This document shows, in pieces, positions 1-10,891 of a stretch of 64,000 nt of DNA. The notes beneath the pieces were generated by a model. The model made no database searches. It had not been told where the DNA came from and saw only the letters and a program-made list of their open reading frames with translations. The translations under genes and the position numbers were made by a program. This DNA is from Nectonema munidae (taxonomy: Eukaryota > Nematomorpha > Nectonematoida > Nectonematidae), in assembly GCA_030549495.1 (NCBI GenBank), contig JAUIRK010000894.1, positions 992,001 to 1,056,000 of the forward strand. The letters are read 5' to 3'. The first letter of the stretch is position 1, and the number at the start of each line of letters is the position of its first letter.

Positions 1-1372
1 AAGCAAAAAGCACGAAAAACGTCAAACGATCAATTAAACGCAATCCTTTATGAATGGTTTAAAGAAAGTTCGGCTAGGTTGCTACCTTTAAGCGGTCCTC
101 TTCTTCAGGAAAAAGCCAAAGAGATTGCAGTTCATTTGAAACTTCAAGATTTTAAAGCATCAAATGGTTGGCTAGAAGCCTTTCGTCGTAGACATAGCAT
201 AGTGTTCGGTAAGATGAATGGAGAAAGTGGCGGAGTTGATAAGAATGTTGTGGAAGACTGGAAGCAGAAACTACTCGAAATCTGTTCAAATTATGATGCT
301 CGTAACATCTTCAATATGGATGAAACTGGGCTTTTTTTTTAAATGTCTGCTTACGTTACGTTACACTTCAAAGAACGGACTGTTTTGGTGGAAAACGTTC
401 GAAGGAGCGTATCACTCTTATGTTTTTTGCTAATTCTCTTGGAGAAAAAGAGCGTCCAATGTTAATTGACAAATCATTTAAACCCCGTTGCTTTGGAAAA
501 ATACAACATAAAGATCTTCCGGTAGATTACCACGCAAATAAAAAGGCTTGGATGGCAAGCAATCTTTTTGAACTTTTTATGAAAAAACTCAACAAAAAAT
601 GCAGTCCCAAAACCGAAAGATCCTAATGTTGCTGGACAATGCTCCGTGCCATTCTCTTTTAGAGTTTTCTAATATAAAACTTGTTTTCCTTCCTCCTAAC
701 ACTTCTTCCATCATTCAGTTAATGGATCAAGGAATAATACAAGCGGTCAAATTTAATTTCAGGAAGCGGCAGCTGCAAGGTATAATTAGTCGAATGAAAC
801 AAAAACAGGAGTTGACGGCTTCTGATCTGTTACGACGCACTGATCTTCAAGCTATTTATTGGCTTCACGAAGAATGGGGAAAAATAAGGGCAGACACAAT
901 CCAGAAGTGTTTCCAAAGATGTGGAGTTGGTTGTGAAGACGTTGAAAGTAGAGTTGATAAAGACAAGGAAGAAGAGAATGATGATATAGAGACTGTTTGT
1001 CGAGAAAATTTGCAAATGAGTTTAGATGAATTCGATGCTTCACTGGTGACAACTGATCATAATCACCCTTTAACTGTCGAAGAATTTCAGCACCGACTTG
1101 AACTCAATCAATAAAATGAAATCAGCGAAGAAGAAGATGATGAAGGCTCACATGAACTCCAGTACAAAAATCTTGGGGATGTCAGTAAAAGTATTTCTGA
1201 AATACAGGCATTCGCGATACACAAAGGCTTCACTAAAGTACTCGAAAAATGCATAGAGTTGAATGATGCAGTTGATCAAGGATCACAGTTACAAAAACAA
1301 AATGTCAAGCAGTCAAAGATCTTTGATTACTATATTTTGAAAAAGAATAATGTAAGCCTCCAACATACATAA
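1..1372 (+). pseudogene. Tigger/pogo-family transposase, 5' end outside window
   Basis: Transposase of a pogo/Tigger DNA transposon (Tc1/mariner superfamily, DDE_1 catalytic domain, CENP-B relatives). The window opens inside the CENP-B/Tc5-type helix-turn-helix (residues such as NGWLEAFRRRHS, about 165-205). Catalytic aspartates are visible in NMDETGLFF (~313-340), LLDNAPCHS (~627-655) and MDQGII (~721-738), with 29 residues between the second and third. The KPRCFGK box lies near 480. The reading frame shifts in a run of T at 331-340 and again in a run of A near 593-598, and one in-frame TAA stands at 1112-1114. After that stop the same frame stays open to the natural end at 1372, with an acidic stretch and a closing KQSKIFDYY-like tail typical of Tigger. 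Breaks in homopolymers could be decay or sequencing error. Family certain; the exact subfamily is not. Confidence 0.9.
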
Positions 1373-1680
1373 CCTACATCACTATTAAATTTTTTATTAA
1401 TAAAATGCTCTTCTGGTTTTTATTACTTTTACTTTTAATATTTTCATCTTTTGTTTGCTCTTTTATGCAGTTTATATTTATAAAAGAATGTTCTTTCTAC
1501 ACTAAAATAATTTTTTTCGTTTTTTAATGATTTGTTAGAGACAAGTGCCTAGTTAATAAATAAATTCCACACATAATCTTTTAAATACGAAATAAGAAGT
1601 AAACTTATTTTTAACCTGTGTATTACGACCACCTGTGAATAGCGGTCAGGTTTCCTGTTTACCTTGAGTGGCCCTTATAT
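1373..1680 (+). mobile_element. 3' untranslated part and probable right end of the first Tigger
   Basis: This AT-rich non-coding stretch follows the transposase stop. Near 1619-1678 the composition changes to a GC-richer segment (acctgtgtattacgaccac ... gagtggcccttat) followed by a TA run, as expected for a Tigger terminal repeat next to its TA target. The left terminal repeat is outside the window, so the pairing cannot be shown and the end point is approximate. Confidence 0.45.
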
Positions 1681-2145
1681 ATATGTATACACACACTGCT
1701 GTTATTTTATCACTTTAGCATCATTATAGTACTTTTATAACTTTGCTATACTATCCTAAATAAATCATCTTATCAATCGTCTTATTCTGGTTTTACTACA
1801 ATATGATGTGCCATTTAGGCTTTTTTTCGTACTTTTGGCGAATGCAGCATGGGTTGATGACCACCCTTGGTGTAGGGTCATGTTGCAAGTGACAATCAGG
1901 CAAGTGTAATATGAGGTAAATGAATAGGGTGTAAGTAATAGGGAACGAATGAAAGAAAGTAAATAATGTTTCTCATTTAAATTCTTTATTTTTATATTTT
2001 GTAAGAGAGAAAGAGGTCTAAAAGAAGGATTTTTCAATTTCAGAGATCTGACAAGACAAAAATAAGAAGTAAATGTAAATATTAAGGCATGAGAAATTTC
2101 TTTCAATGAGATTGTGTGGGGAGGAAAAACTGCTCATTCAACCGA
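1681..2145. other. Non-coding stretch
   Basis: AT-rich sequence between the Tigger end and the heat-shock-type gene. It would be the 3' flank of that minus-strand gene. No reading frame with recognisable homology, no repeat pair and no clear polyadenylation signal could be assigned. Confidence 0.5.
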
Positions 2146-2439
2146 CTATGAAGTGGTGTTTAAGTTGTAAATTCGGAGAACGCCCTTTTCGTCCATGTAA
2201 GCACCGAAGTATTCTGGAGAAAGCGAATCCGAAAAGTTGTAGGTTCGGTGGAATTGATTGGATACGAAGTTGGCAGTATTTTTTTCATTGGTCTTCTGCA
2301 CGGCATCAACGTAAAGCTTGTTTTCCCATTGGTGAATCGAGATGTCTTCAGGAGAAAATTGGTGAAGGTCTATTTCCACGACAAAGTCCGAGGTATCATT
2401 GGCTATCAGTGCTAAATCCTGCAAAAACTTAGGATTCAT
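2146..2439 (-). CDS. Small heat-shock protein (alpha-crystallin/Hsp20 domain), short
   Basis: This reading frame encodes 97 residues that fit an alpha-crystallin domain, the chaperone core of small heat-shock proteins, which form oligomers and hold unfolding proteins. Visible landmarks: NDTSDFVVEIDLHQFSPEDI (beta2-beta3 with the F.P.DI pattern), a basic/aromatic FHRTYNFSDSLSP strand, and GVLRIY near the end, matching the G-V-L-x-I signature. The C-terminal I-x-I tail is missing and the protein stops seven residues after GVLRI. The frame is open upstream of the ATG to an in-frame stop at 2515-2517, and the upstream residues (SIFEYSLHICHR) are continuous with it. The true start may therefore be upstream, or an exon may be spliced on. 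It is the only likely host gene in the window. It could be a real short protein, a terminal exon or a gene fragment. Confidence 0.7.
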   Translation of the reverse strand: MNPKFLQDLALIANDTSDFVVEIDLHQFSPEDISIHQWENKLYVDAVQKTNEKNTANFVSNQFHRTYNFSDSLSPEYFGAYMDEKGVLRIYNLNTTS

Positions 2440-2517
2440 TCGGTGACAAATATGTAAAGAGTATTCAAAAATAGAAGCATACGCCAGAAGCCAACTTTTC
2501 GTTGTTCTTCTTTGTTA

Positions 2518-4080
2518 GAGAATATACTTGCAGGAGAATTTCAGTCATAAACTATATGAAAATAAGAAGTATCATATAACAAATAGTATAGAGTAGTAGA
2601 GTAAAATTCCTGGATGATGGTATATGATTTCTATAACATATCTTTTATGACCTCTATCACATGCTATATTATAAAAGTGTTGAATTAAAAAAATATTATA
2701 ACATTAATAAATATCAAAAAATCAAATTGCCAAATTTCAAATTTCATAACCAATAGTTTTCAAAAAGTCAAATTTGAAGTTTTGGCCATAAAAGGACCAT
2801 AATGCAAAGCTGATTTGTCTATTCAAGTTTCATCGGCCACGCTTTGACACTTGACTCGATAGTAAAAATAGTATGCAAGCACACTAACAACACTAGAAAT
2901 AACATGAACTAGGTTTAAGTTTTTTTTGCTACTTCTAATTTAAAAGAAAAATCATAGCTGTGTTTACTCTTGAGTTAATATTATCTGGCACTTTAAAATT
3001 TTTGCGGTTTTTCTATAACATGTATATAAAAATGAGACAATTTAATTGATCCACACTATAATTTACCTGGTTTTTGGTTCAAATTAAGATAATTTCAAGA
3101 AAAATACTATCAGAAAAAACGAGATCAACATAAAAATGATGTTACTAATATTCATTAGACTGGCGTACATATCTTTAATACCGCTACTGGCGAATACTAA
3201 TTTTGCCCCACCTAAAAATTTCAAATAACACTTCAAAAAGCCTTACCTAACTTATCTATGGAAAATTGGAAAAAAGTGCAGCAAACAAATATTACATTAC
3301 AATTTAAGTCTAAAATATCACGATTAAATTTTTATTGATGCTCCTTGCCCCCGTCCCTTTTGGTAAGCCGCTGATTCAGTATGCCTAAATAAGGGAAACA
3401 CAATTATATTGGCTAAAGCATGATTACCATTGAATGACCTAAAATCAAATATTTTTACAAAAACATAAAATAGCAAAATCTACAAATGGCTCTATGTTTC
3501 AAAATAATCTTTACTTTTTTAGAATACCCACTCTTTTCAAAAGACTGGACTCTCAAAGATGATGTAGCGCTCTGATGTGGATATGAGTCTCCTAAAATTT
3601 AGTTTTGATACTTACAAAAAGCTTTATCAATAAAAAAATTGGAATGTACTTGAATTAAAGAAATTCATACTCAATTTTAACTTAATTACTTATGCTGGTA
3701 TTTGCAATCTATTTACAATTCAAATTTTGTTTGCATCCGACCCTGACATTTTAATCTAGTTACGTCTCGGACAACGCTAGACACATATGTGCATTTAAAA
3801 ATTAAAGAAATAAAATTGGAAATGTGTACGAAGTTTATATTTTAATTTGCAAATAAAATATATTACTATAAACTATAATTCGTTATAAGCACAATATTTT
3901 TAGTTATTCATATTTTCGCATTTTTGTAATGTTATGAAATATTGAATAAATACCAATAACAGTAAAATAAAATTTATGATAATCAGTAATCATATATTTA
4001 AAAGATATCTCTTATTTTCTTCTTTATTTACAAGTTCAACTATTGGCAAAGAAAATAGATATAAATAAACAGATCAAAAA
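2518..4080. other. Non-coding AT-rich stretch
   Basis: No reading frame of note and no recognisable domain on either strand. It includes the 5' flank of the small heat-shock gene. No heat-shock element array clear enough to claim was seen. Confidence 0.5.
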
Positions 4081-4087
4081 TATATAT

Positions 4088-4770
4088 GCAGTTTTCGCCT
4101 TGAGCGTAGGACAATTGAACAGCGCAAATTTGTCCAGTTAAAAATTGTAATAAAGTAAAATTGCCGATCGATAAAACATTCATTAGCAATTTTTGGCATG
4201 ACTGAATTTATACAACTAACTACACGCCTAACCAATGTAATCTGTCTAGCCAGTGTCTAGCAATAAAAAGTATGACAAAAGGTTAGACAACATTAGACAA
4301 CCTATCTAACTATTCAAACTTACTCACTCACTGATTTATCAGGTATACGCAGAAAAGTGTCCACAAGACAAAATTGTTCATTATAGTCAAATAAACTTAA
4401 TGTAAAATTTGAATGTTTACGTAATTCCATTCTTACCTGCCTGTCACATAAGCATTACGTGCAAACATGAGTCTCTGACTTCTATTTAATTAGCAACATA
4501 TGCATGAATAAACCAGCTTCGACAATTAGGCCTCAAGAGAATATTAAAATATAATTAGACAACAAATTGCATATGTGCCAGCTCTACAGATTTAGGCGCG
4601 GGTGTATGAAAAATACCCTATGCTCAATCCTGGCATCCAAGTTGAACATTTTTTGTTATACTCTCTGATGAGCGCACCCACACAAAGTTACTCTTTAAAT
4701 AGTATTTTTTTCTAGAGGCCGAATTATCTCGAGACCGACATGTACAGAAAAATTGTCCAGAAGGCGAATT
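4088..4770. mobile_element. Possible TIR element without genes (weak)
   Basis: Two inverted segments look related: ttttcgccttgagcgtagg followed by acaattgaac near 4092-4122, and the reverse complement of ttgtccagaaggcgaattg near 4753-4771. They share TTCGCCTT and GGACAATT. The roughly 680 bases between them hold no reading frame. No target duplication was found and the match is short and gapped. Confidence 0.25.
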
Positions 4771-6575
4771 GACCCTATTCTATCTATTTTTCTCAATTAC
4801 AAGATGCGAAATTTTTTGAAAATAAGCTTAATCAAAATGCTTACAGCACTCTCTCCATTTGTCATGATGACGACGAAGCTCTGACGAAATTATGTACAAC
4901 ACAAGACACTGGAAGATATATTTTGCTGAAATATCCAATTATGATGATATGCAAACGCCCTCATGGATTCATTGATAGAAGGAGAGATAAAAACATATTA
5001 AAGAACGGAGAGTTATTATTAAAATATGTCAAAAGTCGAAAACAAATTTGTGTATTCTCGAAATTGGAAGAAGATATAAATTTTGTACCAGAGGAGCAGG
5101 GAGAGATAGAAAGTTTATCGAGGAATAATGTAATGAATATATGCGATAATAAGGCGACGTCAATACTTTTATCGTTGTAACCTTGAGAGGGGAGAAATGG
5201 ATTGAGCACGACGCACACATACAAAAGTGATTATTATGCTGACGACGAAAATGATAAAATGACAAATTACATTATAATATCTTCTTCCTCTTGTGCAGAT
5301 TTCGCTACTCCCAAGCAAACTTGAAACGTGCATTTTTTCTTATTTTCTCTTCTCATTACCGCGCTTCTGAAGCTTGAATGAAAGAGTGCGAGCGCATATT
5401 TGGAAACGTTTTTGTCAAAAATTTTCTTTCAATTGACATGTTCTACATCTTACGGGAGGAGAAAGGTTGATTTAGAGAAATCGATACCTTATTCGATCAA
5501 TACGAGTAAAATATTGAAACAAACAAGTTTTGCGAAACAGGTCAATGATGTATGAGAAGCAGTCATTATTATTATTATTACTAGACGGTAGTTTGCTGAT
5601 TGATAAATTTCGACTTATATTTCCATTTTGCACGTATTCTGAATGTGGTATTCTCCTGCGCTTTCAAACCTAAACAGGGCACCAGTCTCCCATAAAATAT
5701 TGTGCTTAAAGTTATGTATATGCGCTGGTCCTCAGGATATAAGGGGCTTAGTAGAGATAGTTTTGGAGCGAGCTGATTGTAAACCTCTAAAAGTGCCTAA
5801 AACAGAAATGCAATTTATCAAAAATAAACAGTTTTTGCGAATTTGGCGTTTAAGTGAAAGGACGCGCCCAAGAAAAGAATCTTTTTTGGGTCAACTTCAA
5901 GACGTGTCATTATTTTGCTGTGTTTTTGTCTTTATTTGTGTGCCTATATGATTTTTATCATGTGTACCAATTTCTAAACAAGGCGGCAAAAGTGAACTTC
6001 AGAAGATTTTTGTGAAAACAAAAAATTAATTTTTAAGTGACGAATATTTGTGCAACTTGTGAGTTTGCTAATTTTGGTTTAGAACTTATTTGAGGAGAAC
6101 ATTTTGCGTGAGGAAATACTTGGACTTATTTGAGAAGTTTGTGTATATTTTAGAACAACATTTAGATTCAATCCTTCCTTCATTTAAAATCATAACATAT
6201 TTCAGGATAAAATTTATCCAGAATACAATTGAAAAATTTAAGAGGATTCATACCTTTACATATTTTTTAATAAAATCATAAATGTAATGCGATTAAAAAG
6301 TAAAAATTTGTTCACCTCAAAATTCATTCGGATATTTTGCTTTTCCTGTATTGTATTTTAATTTGCTTATGATAATTTACCCTATCTTGCTTTTGCCAAA
6401 ATTTTTAAGAAAAACTAATTTCTTTCACACAATAAATATACATTAATTTATAATCTTACTAAAGCAACTTAACAAATACTAAAAAAAATTATTTCAAATT
6501 ATTTATTTTTGCATAACTTTTTATATGTTGTCAAAAAAGTCGATGTATGGTTTGATATAATTATATGTAACATAT
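4771..6575. other. Non-coding stretch with a short ATT microsatellite
   Basis: Open frames of 102 residues or fewer occur here (for example 4923-5180 and 5643-5951) but show no domain, and composition does not favour coding. A run of ATT trinucleotides lies at about 5565-5580. Nothing else was recognised. Confidence 0.45.
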
Positions 6576-7192
6576 GGTAACCGAAAGTTTCGTTGCAGGA
6601 CATTTCGTCACCTGTCAGTTTGTCTAACAGATATATCGTCCATGGGCGATTCGTCGAATAGACATTAAGTTATCAATTCATTGGTGGAATTTTGGAAGCC
6701 TTTAGTAATTTAGTTTGTGTGTGTATCTAATTTAATTAGTTGAGAAATCTTGCTGATTGAAAATGGGGACAGGAGCGTTTACGAATATAGTGAGTAAGTA
6801 GAACAAGTATTTTTTCTTACACTGAAAAAAATTTAATAGCCGCTACTATATAAAGCGTGGCCTTTATATATATTTACTCTAAATATAAAGTTTTATATCT
6901 ATTTCAATATATTTTAATCCTCAAATATAAATCTTTATTTATTTTATTTTAATGTATTAAAAGTTCCTTTTACAAAAGTCTGAAGTAAAAACTCTCTTGA
7001 TCTCTCAGGATTATGATTTCAATGTAATAGAAGAGAGAGAAAAGAGAGAAATGCAACAAAACAGTCTTTGAAACAAAACAACCGTTCGACGAAAAAGCTG
7101 TTCTACTAGATGTACATTAGACGAGCGACGATATGTCTGTTCGACAAACTGTCTGGTGAAGAAGTGTCCGGTGACGAAACGTCTGGGCCCTG
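6576..7192. mobile_element. Non-autonomous DNA transposon with long TIRs
   Basis: The left segment (about 6581-6655) and the reverse complement of the right segment (about 7085-7192) are clearly related over some 70 bases. They share GTTTCGTYRC, then GGACAYTTC, then CAGTTTGTC and AACAGA followed by ATATCGTC. The CGTTTCGTCACC-like ends repeat a GACNNTTCGTC theme within each TIR. About 450 AT-rich bases lie between the arms, without a gene. The right arm ends in ...GGGCCCTG before TAATATATC. The superfamily is unassigned because no transposase is present and the target duplication is not clear. Confidence 0.65.
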
Positions 7193-7199
7193 TAATATA

Positions 7200-7529
7200 T
7201 CATAAAACACATTGTTTCAATAGCAACTAATATTGATTCGTTTTAGTTATCAAACACTATCACTAGTAGCAAAATTTAAACAAATTTTTGTGTTGTTATA
7301 ACCTCACCAACAAAAGATTTTTCATTGAAGAACATTGTTTTTATGATTTCATCAAGTATGCTGAATTCAGTGGTAATATTCATTTTTTATGAAAATTAAT
7401 CCAACCTGACAAAAAATTGATTTATATATGATAACTCATTTCAAAAAGAAACTTTTTATCCAAATAATTATATAAAGCATTTTACACATATATACCCATT
7501 TTCTAAAAACGCTGAGTTTACTGATAATA
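7200..7529 (-). repeat. Dispersed composite repeat, minus copy, part 1 (tandem-unit region)
   Basis: Read on the minus strand, this segment matches 24,540-24,880: it shares GGGTATATATGTGTAAAA, a block with TTTCTTTTTGA.ATGAG, then ATATAAATCAATTTTTTG followed by TTCATAAAAAATGAATAT, and ATTCAGCATACTTGA. The match resumes after the Tigger inserted at 7530-9501, so it is an older repeat split by that transposon. Confidence 0.6.
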
Positions 7530-9501
7530 CAGTAAACTCTCCTAAAACCGGACTCTTCAAAAATCGGAATTTATGAGAAACTGGAATATTTTTTCCGTCC
7601 CGAAATTTGCCTAAACTTAATACGTTATGCCAACTAAAATAAACCGGAATTCGAAATTCTGGAAACTGGAAAAAAAATTTAGTCTGAACAGACAAAATAT
7701 TGTTCTTTAAATCGGAATTTGGGCTTAAATTTATGATATTTCTTGCTTTTTTAAGAGTCCATTATTATTTTTATACTTTTTACATTTCATAAAACTAAAA
7801 TGGTAATTTACTTTATTTTAAACTTGAAAAATTCGCATTATATTTGAACGTTTTTTTATTTGTAGATAAATTAATTGAATTTTGTGCATCTTTTCTTCAT
7901 TGGTTTGAAAAAACATAATGCCTAAAAGAAAAAGAAATGAGCTTGACTTAAATTCAAAAATAAGTTTGATAAAAGATGTTGAAAAAGGGTTGAGCTTTGC
8001 GGAGGCAACAATAAAATACTCTTTAGGCAAGTCAACCATCTACGATATTTTGAAGGCTAAGGATAAATATAAAATTCAAAGCAAAGCATCATGTGCATCA
8101 AAATTTAGAGTGATTAAAACAAAGTTTACTGATATTGATGAATGCTTAGCTGGTTCAAAACTGCAAGCGACAAGAATATTCCTGTTTCTGGACCCATAAT
8201 AAGAGCTAAGGACGAACAATTCGCTGAAAAAATGGATATTGAAAACTTTTTTCTTCAGAAGGTTGGCTTAGCAAATGGCAAAAAAACACGATATAAAGCA
8301 ACTTACCGTTTGTGGAGAAAGGGGAGATGTAAATATGGAAGTTTTAATGATTGGAAAAAGAGTATTCATCACTTATGCGAAAGGGTACAAGCCGAAAAAT
8401 ATTTTTAATTCTTACAAAACGTTGTCCTTCAAAAATGATGATGTCAAAGGAATCAAGTTTTATAAGGAGAGAATAAAAATAATGTTGACTTGTAGCATGA
8501 TTGGAGAAAAAGTAAAACAAATTTTTTTTGAATATTTTTCTAATTTTAAATCAAATTTGTTTTTTATAATTTAGTTAAAACCCTTGATAATTGGGCAAGC
8601 TCAAAAGCCAAGATGTTTTAAAGAGCGTTTGCCGGTTACATGGAAATTCAACAGGAAAGCGTGGATTACTGGTTCTTATTTGAAGAATATCTTGATGAAC
8701 TTAAAACTCTAAAATGAGATTTCAAAAACGAAAAATTTTATTGTTTCTTGATAATGCCTCTTCACGCGTTCACTTTGAAAAAAGTCACGTGAAGCTTGCT
8801 TTTCTTCCAGCAAATACAACATCCGTATTACAACCGTTGGATCAAGGCATAATTAAAGTTTTCAAGAACAAGTATAGGCCATAGGGTGAAATTGTTACGC
8901 AGTGTGCTTTCCAAAATTGATGATGTGAATACAGGGAGCGATATCCTGAAACAAATTATGTTCTAAACGCTATAAATTGATAAAAAAAAAAGTGCTTTAA
9001 AAGATGTTGATTTGGTATAAAAACACTTAGTGATGATAATGAAGGAGAATTTCAAGATAAAGATGAAAAGTATTTGAAGGACTTGTGAAGTGAATGATCT
9101 CGCAGCTTTCGAGAATTATTAAAAACTAGATGAGCTATTATGAATCAGATCAAAAAATGCTGTTTAAAAGCCTCAAACTACGAAAAGCTGAATGAAAAAC
9201 TTCAAAACCTTACGGAAGAAATTGAGAGAAATTTTAATGGGAAAAAAAAATTTTAAACAAATAAATTTAGATCAATGGCTAATAAAAAAATAAATTTTTT
9301 TTTAATTTATAAAATTTTATAACTTAGACTTTAGTTTGTAGAAAACCTTAAAATATGTGTTATAGGCTTTCTTTATAGAATAAGTTTTATGTTAGATTCG
9401 GTTTTTTAGTATAAAAAATGGCCGTTTCGAGAAACCGGAATTTCGAAATACCAGAAAATTTTTTCGGTCCCGAGAGAGTCCGTTTTTGGGAGAGTCCACT
9501 G
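7530..9501 (+). mobile_element. Tigger/pogo-like transposon, full length with TIRs and TA duplication
   Basis: Terminal inverted repeats CAGTAAACTCTCC (7530) and, on the other strand, CAGTGGACTCTCCC (from 9501) are each followed by a related ACCGGACTC / ACGGACTC segment. TA dinucleotides flank both ends (7528-7529 and 9502-9503). Further GAAACCGGAATT / AAATCGGAATTT blocks repeat near both ends. The size of 1,972 bases and TA targeting are standard for Tigger. It carries a decayed transposase (7918-9293) and interrupts the dispersed repeat on both sides. Confidence 0.9.
7918..9293 (+). pseudogene. Tigger transposase, heavily decayed
   Basis: The start ATG at 7918 opens a well-kept N-terminal psq-type helix-turn-helix (residues 1-55, MPKRKRNELDL ... 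SLGKSTIYDILKAKDK), the DNA-binding domain of pogo/Tigger transposases. After about 8142 the frame changes and the second helix-turn-helix (CENP-B/Tc5 type) follows (SWFKTASDKNIPVSGP). The catalytic region is much eroded but shows KPRCFKERLPV.W..NRKAWITGS (~8600-8680), LAFLPANTTSVLQPLDQGII (~8800-8860) and a C-terminal QINLDQWLIKK stop at 9293. Several frameshifts and stops mean it cannot be active. The first catalytic DETG block is not recognisable. Confidence 0.85.
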
Positions 9502-9842
9502 TATTCCTTTTTTATGAAAATCAGTCAAAACTTCCAAAAAATTATTTAATATTAAATTTTTTATTTTTATACAAAGTTTTTATACATATATACCCGTTTT
9601 TAAGTATCTCGAATTTAGTAGTGATGTTTATTTTTTATAACATCAATCAAACCTGTCAAAAAATGGATTTATATATGACAGCTCATGTCAAAATTAAAAT
9701 TCAAGTATGCTAAATTTAATGATGTTAATTTTTTATGAAAATTGGCCAAGCATATCAAAATAATCAATAAAACCTGTCAATTAATGTCAAAGATATAAAC
9801 TTTAAAATAAATTCTACTTGCAGTATTCCTCTGGTAAATATT
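9502..9842 (-). repeat. Dispersed composite repeat, minus copy, part 2
   Basis: Continuation of the repeat broken by the Tigger. On the minus strand it reads GACATTAATTGACAGGT, then two or three units with TTGACAGGTTTGATTGA, TTCATAAAAAATKAACAT and GGGTATATATGT, matching 24,420-24,880 on the plus strand. Unit spacing is about 110-140 bases, so it is a short degenerate tandem array inside a longer repeat. Confidence 0.6.
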
Positions 9843-9853
9843 TTCTTAATTAA

Positions 9854-10022
9854 GAAGAAGAAGAAGAAGAAGGACTTTATTTAAAACATTTTTCGGGGAA
9901 AAAAATATAATAATCAGTTCAACTTATAAAATAAAATAAAATCATACATCGTGCAAGTTAGCTTCCAAAGGTTTATGAAAACCGCTATAAGGAAATCCAA
10001 CTTTATAAAAAAAAGCAAGTAA
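9854..10022 (-). mobile_element. 5'-truncated LINE 3' end with target duplication
   Basis: On the minus strand the fragment ends AAATAAAGTCC followed by a (TTC)n tail (9854-9873), a LINE-type 3' end with a polyadenylation-like signal. It contains a stem-loop GGTTTTCATAAACC near 9967-9985 that recurs in the LINE at 10.9-12.5 kb. The 11-base direct repeat TTCTTAATTAA flanks it (9843-9853 and 10023-10033), marking a complete target-primed insertion of only about 170 bases. It landed inside the dispersed repeat. Confidence 0.7.
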
Positions 10023-10038
10023 TTCTTAATTAATCAAC

Positions 10039-10486
10039 ATTGGGTGTTTTTTATTTCATTCGTCAGTAAATTAGATATCTCGATAAGACCTCCATCATTT
10101 TGACTACAAATTCGTTATCCACTGGTAGTCTCTACACCATAATTTATACCGTATGTAATTTTACTATTCATTCTATGGTGATCCTTTCTTAGTAGCTCTC
10201 TTTTAATTAGAAATTTATATTCTGCAATCTGTGTTCGAAAAAAGTATTTTAAGGATTTATTTTCAATAGGTTTTTTCGCTACCAAAGCATTCTGATTAAA
10301 GAATCTTCTTGATGATCTTAGGCTTTTTTTTTATCAGTATCGTGTATTTTATTATCATATGATATTAAAAGATATCCAGCCTGAATATTTGCAACCAATC
10401 GCAGTTCAAAAATATTTTTCCCATGAAATCATTCATGATGTTCATTTTTTCAACTACAAAAAGTTTTCCACCTTCTTGATCTAAAA
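10039..10486 (+). repeat. Dispersed repeat segment, copy A, left part
   Basis: The segment starts TTGGGTGTTTTTTATTTC. It is shared with the reverse complement of 23.7-24.3 kb (for example TAAATTAGATATCTCGAT, then AAAGAATCTTCTTGAT) and in part with 18,585-19,020. It is interrupted at 10,487 by a hAT element and resumes at 12,841, where it runs to GAAGCACCCAATA. The two ends, TTGGGTGyTT inverted, could be TIRs of a mariner-like non-autonomous element, but homology with copy C continues past them. Confidence 0.6.
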
Positions 10487-10891
10487 CAAGGATTCTCAAC
10501 CTTCTTTCTACCATTGCCCCCTTTTTGCCCAAATATTATCTCATTTAATTATTGTATAGCCCCATAAAGTTTTTTATTTATTTTTCAATATTTTAGAGGA
10601 CAAAAACGAAAATTCGTAATTTTTTCCTGAAGTTATTCATTCAAACAACATAACATCAAAGCAAAAAAACTGTAAAATTCCTTCAAAAATTATAGTGCTT
10701 CTAAATCATAACATTTTTCACAATAGTTTAGAATTAGAGTTGCTTTCCAATTGAGTCTTTTTTACTTAATATTAACGGTCCAAACATAGTAGATGTGGAA
10801 ACAAAACTATAAAAAAGTTCATCAAAATAGAATTTTTATTTAAAGTTTCAAAATATAGTTGCTAAAATAGTTATTGTATCACATGTAAGTT

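Noticed and set aside
4923-5180. 85-residue open frame
   Set aside because: No domain, overlapped by equally long frames on the other strand, no sign of coding constraint.
5643-5951. 102-residue open frame
   Set aside because: No recognisable domain; the ending is low-complexity hydrophobic. Considered incidental.
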